NCBI GenBank assembly: GCA_030587365.1
Contig: JAUQZE010000006.1
Coordinates: forward strand, 62,001-126,000
Direction of reading: 5' to 3'
DNA: 64,000 bases
Origin: Candidatus Freyarchaeota archaeon
GTDB taxonomy: Archaea; Asgardarchaeota; Jordiarchaeia; Jordiarchaeales; Jordiarchaeaceae
Below, one piece after another: positions 62,082-64,000 of this stretch. Below the pieces are notes generated by a model. The model did no database searches, was not told the DNA's origin, and was given only the letters and a program-made list of their open reading frames with translations. How positions within the stretch are numbered: position 1 is the first letter of the stretch; every line of letters begins with the position of its first letter. A program made the position numbers and the translations under genes.

Positions 62082-64000
62082 TCATTTGGATACAAAAGTA
62101 GGTTTTTCGATTCTCCCCAGATATTCATTTAGAGATCTTACAGTTAGTGATTTATTTTTCATGGCATTTAATGCTTTAACAAGGGCTTTAGCCATCTTTA
62201 GATTTGTTACTACTGGAATATTGTATTCTGTGGCTTTTCTTCTTATGATGTACTCGTCGGACTTCATCTCGGCGAATTTTTCGAGAGTCCCGGAGCTGAC
62301 AATGTTTACTACTAGATCAATTTCTCGACTAATGAGAAGGTCTCGGATGTTTGGTTTTCTCTGAGGCTCTCTCATCTTGTAAACCGTTTCGACACTCTCT
62401 AGGCCTTCTCTTCGGAATGATTCGGCGGTATGCTCTGTTGCGAATATCTTGTAACCCATACTTAAAAATCTCCTTGCTATTGGTAGCAATTCATTTTTGA
62501 GTTCTTTCCCGCCTACGCTAATCAGCACATTTCCTCCGTTCAAGGGAATTTCAAATTCCGCGGCTAGCAAGGCCTTCAGGAAAGCGTCGTCGAAGCTTTC
62601 ACCCAAACAAGCCACCTCGCCAGTGCTCACCATTTCAACTCCCAGCACGGGATCAGCTCCATCGAGTCTCATAAATGAGAATTGAGGAACCTTAATTCCT
62701 ATGTGATGAATTTCTGGAGCGTTTAGGGCATTTATATCCTTGAGTTTCTTTCCCAACATAACTGCCGCTGCCTTTTCCATAAGGTTAATACTCTTGGTTT
62801 TACTTACAAAGGGCATGGATCTTGAGGCTCTCAAATTGCACTCAATGACGTAAGCTTCTCCCGCCTTAACCAGATACTGAATGTTAAAGGGGCCTCTTAT
62901 GTTCAGAGCTCTCGCGATTTTCTTGCTGTACTCCTCTACCTTCTGTATCATACTCTTTGATAAGCTGTGAGGAGGTATACTCATTGTGGCATCACCGGAG
63001 TGAACACCAGCGTCCTCCACATGCTCAATGACTGCTCCGATTAGAACATCTTCTCCATCGCATATACCGTCTACTTCTACCTCCCTAGCTTCTTCGATAA
63101 ATTTTGATATAACAACTGGATGCTCTTTTGAAACCCTTGTTGCCATAACTAGGAAATCCTCTAAATGTTCAACACTATAAGCCACTCTCATAGCTGCTCC
63201 TGAGAGAACATAGCTCGGTCTGACTAGAACCGGGTATCCCACTTCATCAGCGAAGTTTTTTGCTTCCTCAATTGAAGTAAGTTTTTGCCAGGATGGTTGA
63301 GGAATACTAAGCGAGTCTAGAAGAGCGCTAAACTTGGCTCTATCCTCAGCTCTATCAATGTCCTCTGCTCTTGTGCCTAGAATTTTTGCACCGGCATTTG
63401 CTAGTTTCATAGCTATATTATTTGGTATTTGCCCTCCCACGGAAACGATGATTCCCAGTGGATTTTCTTTTTCGTATATATCTATTACCCGTTCAAAGCT
63501 TAATTCTTCAAAGTAAAGTTTGTCGCTCATATCGTAGTCGGTTGAAACGGTTTCTGGGTTGTAGTTAATCATTATGGCTTCATCTACATCATGATTTTTA
63601 AGTGCTAAAGTTGTATTTACGCAGCACCAGTCGAATTCCACGGAGCTCCCGATTCTGTAGGTTCCGGCTCCCAGAACGATAACCTTTTTCTTCCTATTCT
63701 CAATCGTGATATCATCTTCTTCACCACCATAGGTGGTGTATAGGTAATTTGTTTGAGCCGGCCACTCGGCTGCTAGAGTGTCTATTTGGCTAATAATGGG
63801 CAGTATCCCAAATTTTTTCCTCAAAATTCTTATCTCGCTTTCACTCGTGCTCAGGTAATTTGCGATTTGCTCATCAGAAAACCCTAGCCGCTTGGCCTCC
63901 TTTAGTGTCCTCCTAAATTCAGGGGAATCAAGGTTTAAATTTTTTAAAAGTGCCTCTATTCTAATTACGTTCTGAATCTTATACAGGAACCATTTATCGA
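62082..64000 (-). CDS. carB: Carbamoyl-phosphate synthase large subunit, C-terminal part (runs off the right edge)
   Basis: The frame is open from base 64000 down to the stop at 62082 (about 639 codons), so the gene continues beyond the window. Visible are the start of the second half-synthetase (KKKVIVLGAGTYRIGSSVEFDW), its ATP-grasp domain (GYPVLVRPSYVLSGAAMRV, IECNLRASRSMPFVSK), and the MGS-like allosteric domain at the C-terminus (VLISVGGKELKNELLPIARRF). CarB makes carbamoyl phosphate for pyrimidines and arginine from ammonia released by CarA. The final residues lie in the pattern KPTFVSK. carA is not in view. Confidence 0.95.
   Translation of the reverse strand, partial: DKWFLYKIQNVIRIEALLKNLNLDSPEFRRTLKEAKRLGFSDEQIANYLSTSESEIRILRKKFGILPIISQIDTLAAEWPAQTNYLYTTYGGEEDDITIENRKKKVIVLGAGTYRIGSSVEFDWCCVNTTLALKNHDVDEAIMINYNPETVSTDYDMSDKLYFEELSFERVIDIYEKENPLGIIVSVGGQIPNNIAMKLANAGAKILGTRAEDIDRAEDRAKFSALLDSLSIPQPSWQKLTSIEEAKNFADEVGYPVLVRPSYVLSGAAMRVAYSVEHLEDFLVMATRVSKEHPVVISKFIEEAREVEVDGICDGEDVLIGAVIEHVEDAGVHSGDATMSIPPHSLSKSMIQKVEEYSKKIARALNIRGPFNIQYLVKAGEAYVIECNLRASRSMPFVSKTKSINLMEKAAAVMLGKKLKDINALNAPEIHHIGIKVPQFSFMRLDGADPVLGVEMVSTGEVACLGESFDDAFLKALLAAEFEIPLNGGNVLISVGGKELKNELLPIARRFLSMGYKIFATEHTAESFRREGLESVETVYKMREPQRKPNIRDLLISREIDLVVNIVSSGTLEKFAEMKSDEYIIRRKATEYNIPVVTNLKMAKALVKALNAMKNKSLTVRSLNEYLGRIEKPTFVSK

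Noticed and set aside
1..64000. CRISPR arrays, rRNA and tRNA genes
   Set aside because: I looked for regularly spaced repeats, for T-arm sequences of the GGTTCRANTCC type and for rRNA landmarks, and found none that I can support. An automated tRNA or CRISPR scan would be decisive.

Overview
The window is chromosomal DNA from an uncultivated-type archaeon. Purely archaeal or archaeal/eukaryotic markers are spread across it: ribosomal protein eL13, RNA polymerase subunit RpoK, a thermosome subunit, archaeal TrpRS, an Nre DNA-repair protein with a C-terminal PCNA-binding motif, a Ser-His-Asp (Sec11-type) signal peptidase, an ADP-forming acyl-CoA synthetase and many TTG/GTG starts. eL13 together with an Arf/Rab-like GTPase carrying a longin/roadblock-like N-terminal region points to the TACK/Asgard side of the archaea. 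The exact lineage cannot be fixed from sequence reading alone.

Layout. 1-2.6 kb: cobalamin/iron-type ABC uptake genes divergent from an archaeal CobT-like gene. 2.6-9.9 kb: mrp, then a 6-kb island (HEAT-repeat protein and an unrecognised 1387-residue protein) bounded by a 160-bp direct repeat of the mrp 5' end. 10-21 kb: galT, GH35 beta-galactosidase, eL13, an HdrD-like Fe-S protein, leuCD with a possible structured leader, a LeuB-like dehydrogenase, trpS and a DUF116 gene. 21.8-24.6 kb: a membrane-anchored JAMM protease and two unknown proteins. 24.9-30.3 kb: a TnpB element, a PD-(D/E)XK nuclease, membrane proteins, Sec11, and an internally deleted copy of the same element. 30.4-33.6 kb: pyrE and a three-gene longin-like/GTPase/coiled-coil cluster. 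33.6-38.4 kb: two more TnpB genes, one of them inserted inside nre. 38.6-53.1 kb: larA-like gene, two tandem site-2 proteases, GNATs, radical SAM protein, thermosome, rpoK, DUF169, creatininase-family, DRTGG protein and ACD. 53.2-60.2 kb: zinc-ribbon protein, two tandem HtpX proteases with an EF-hand loop, a Ca2+-type P-ATPase and a charged winged-helix protein. 60.2-64 kb: an orphan IS200/IS605-type right end (omega-RNA-like), a GlcD-like oxidase and carB running off the edge.

Themes. The window is rich in intramembrane and membrane proteases (two S2P, two HtpX, Sec11, a tail-anchored JAMM). The most interesting candidates are the EF-hand HtpX pair beside a calcium-pump-like ATPase, the longin-like/GTPase cluster, the duplicated-mrp island with its giant protein, and a set of transposase-less TnpB/omega-RNA elements, one of which splits nre so that removing 1471 bp restores a 415-codon reading frame.
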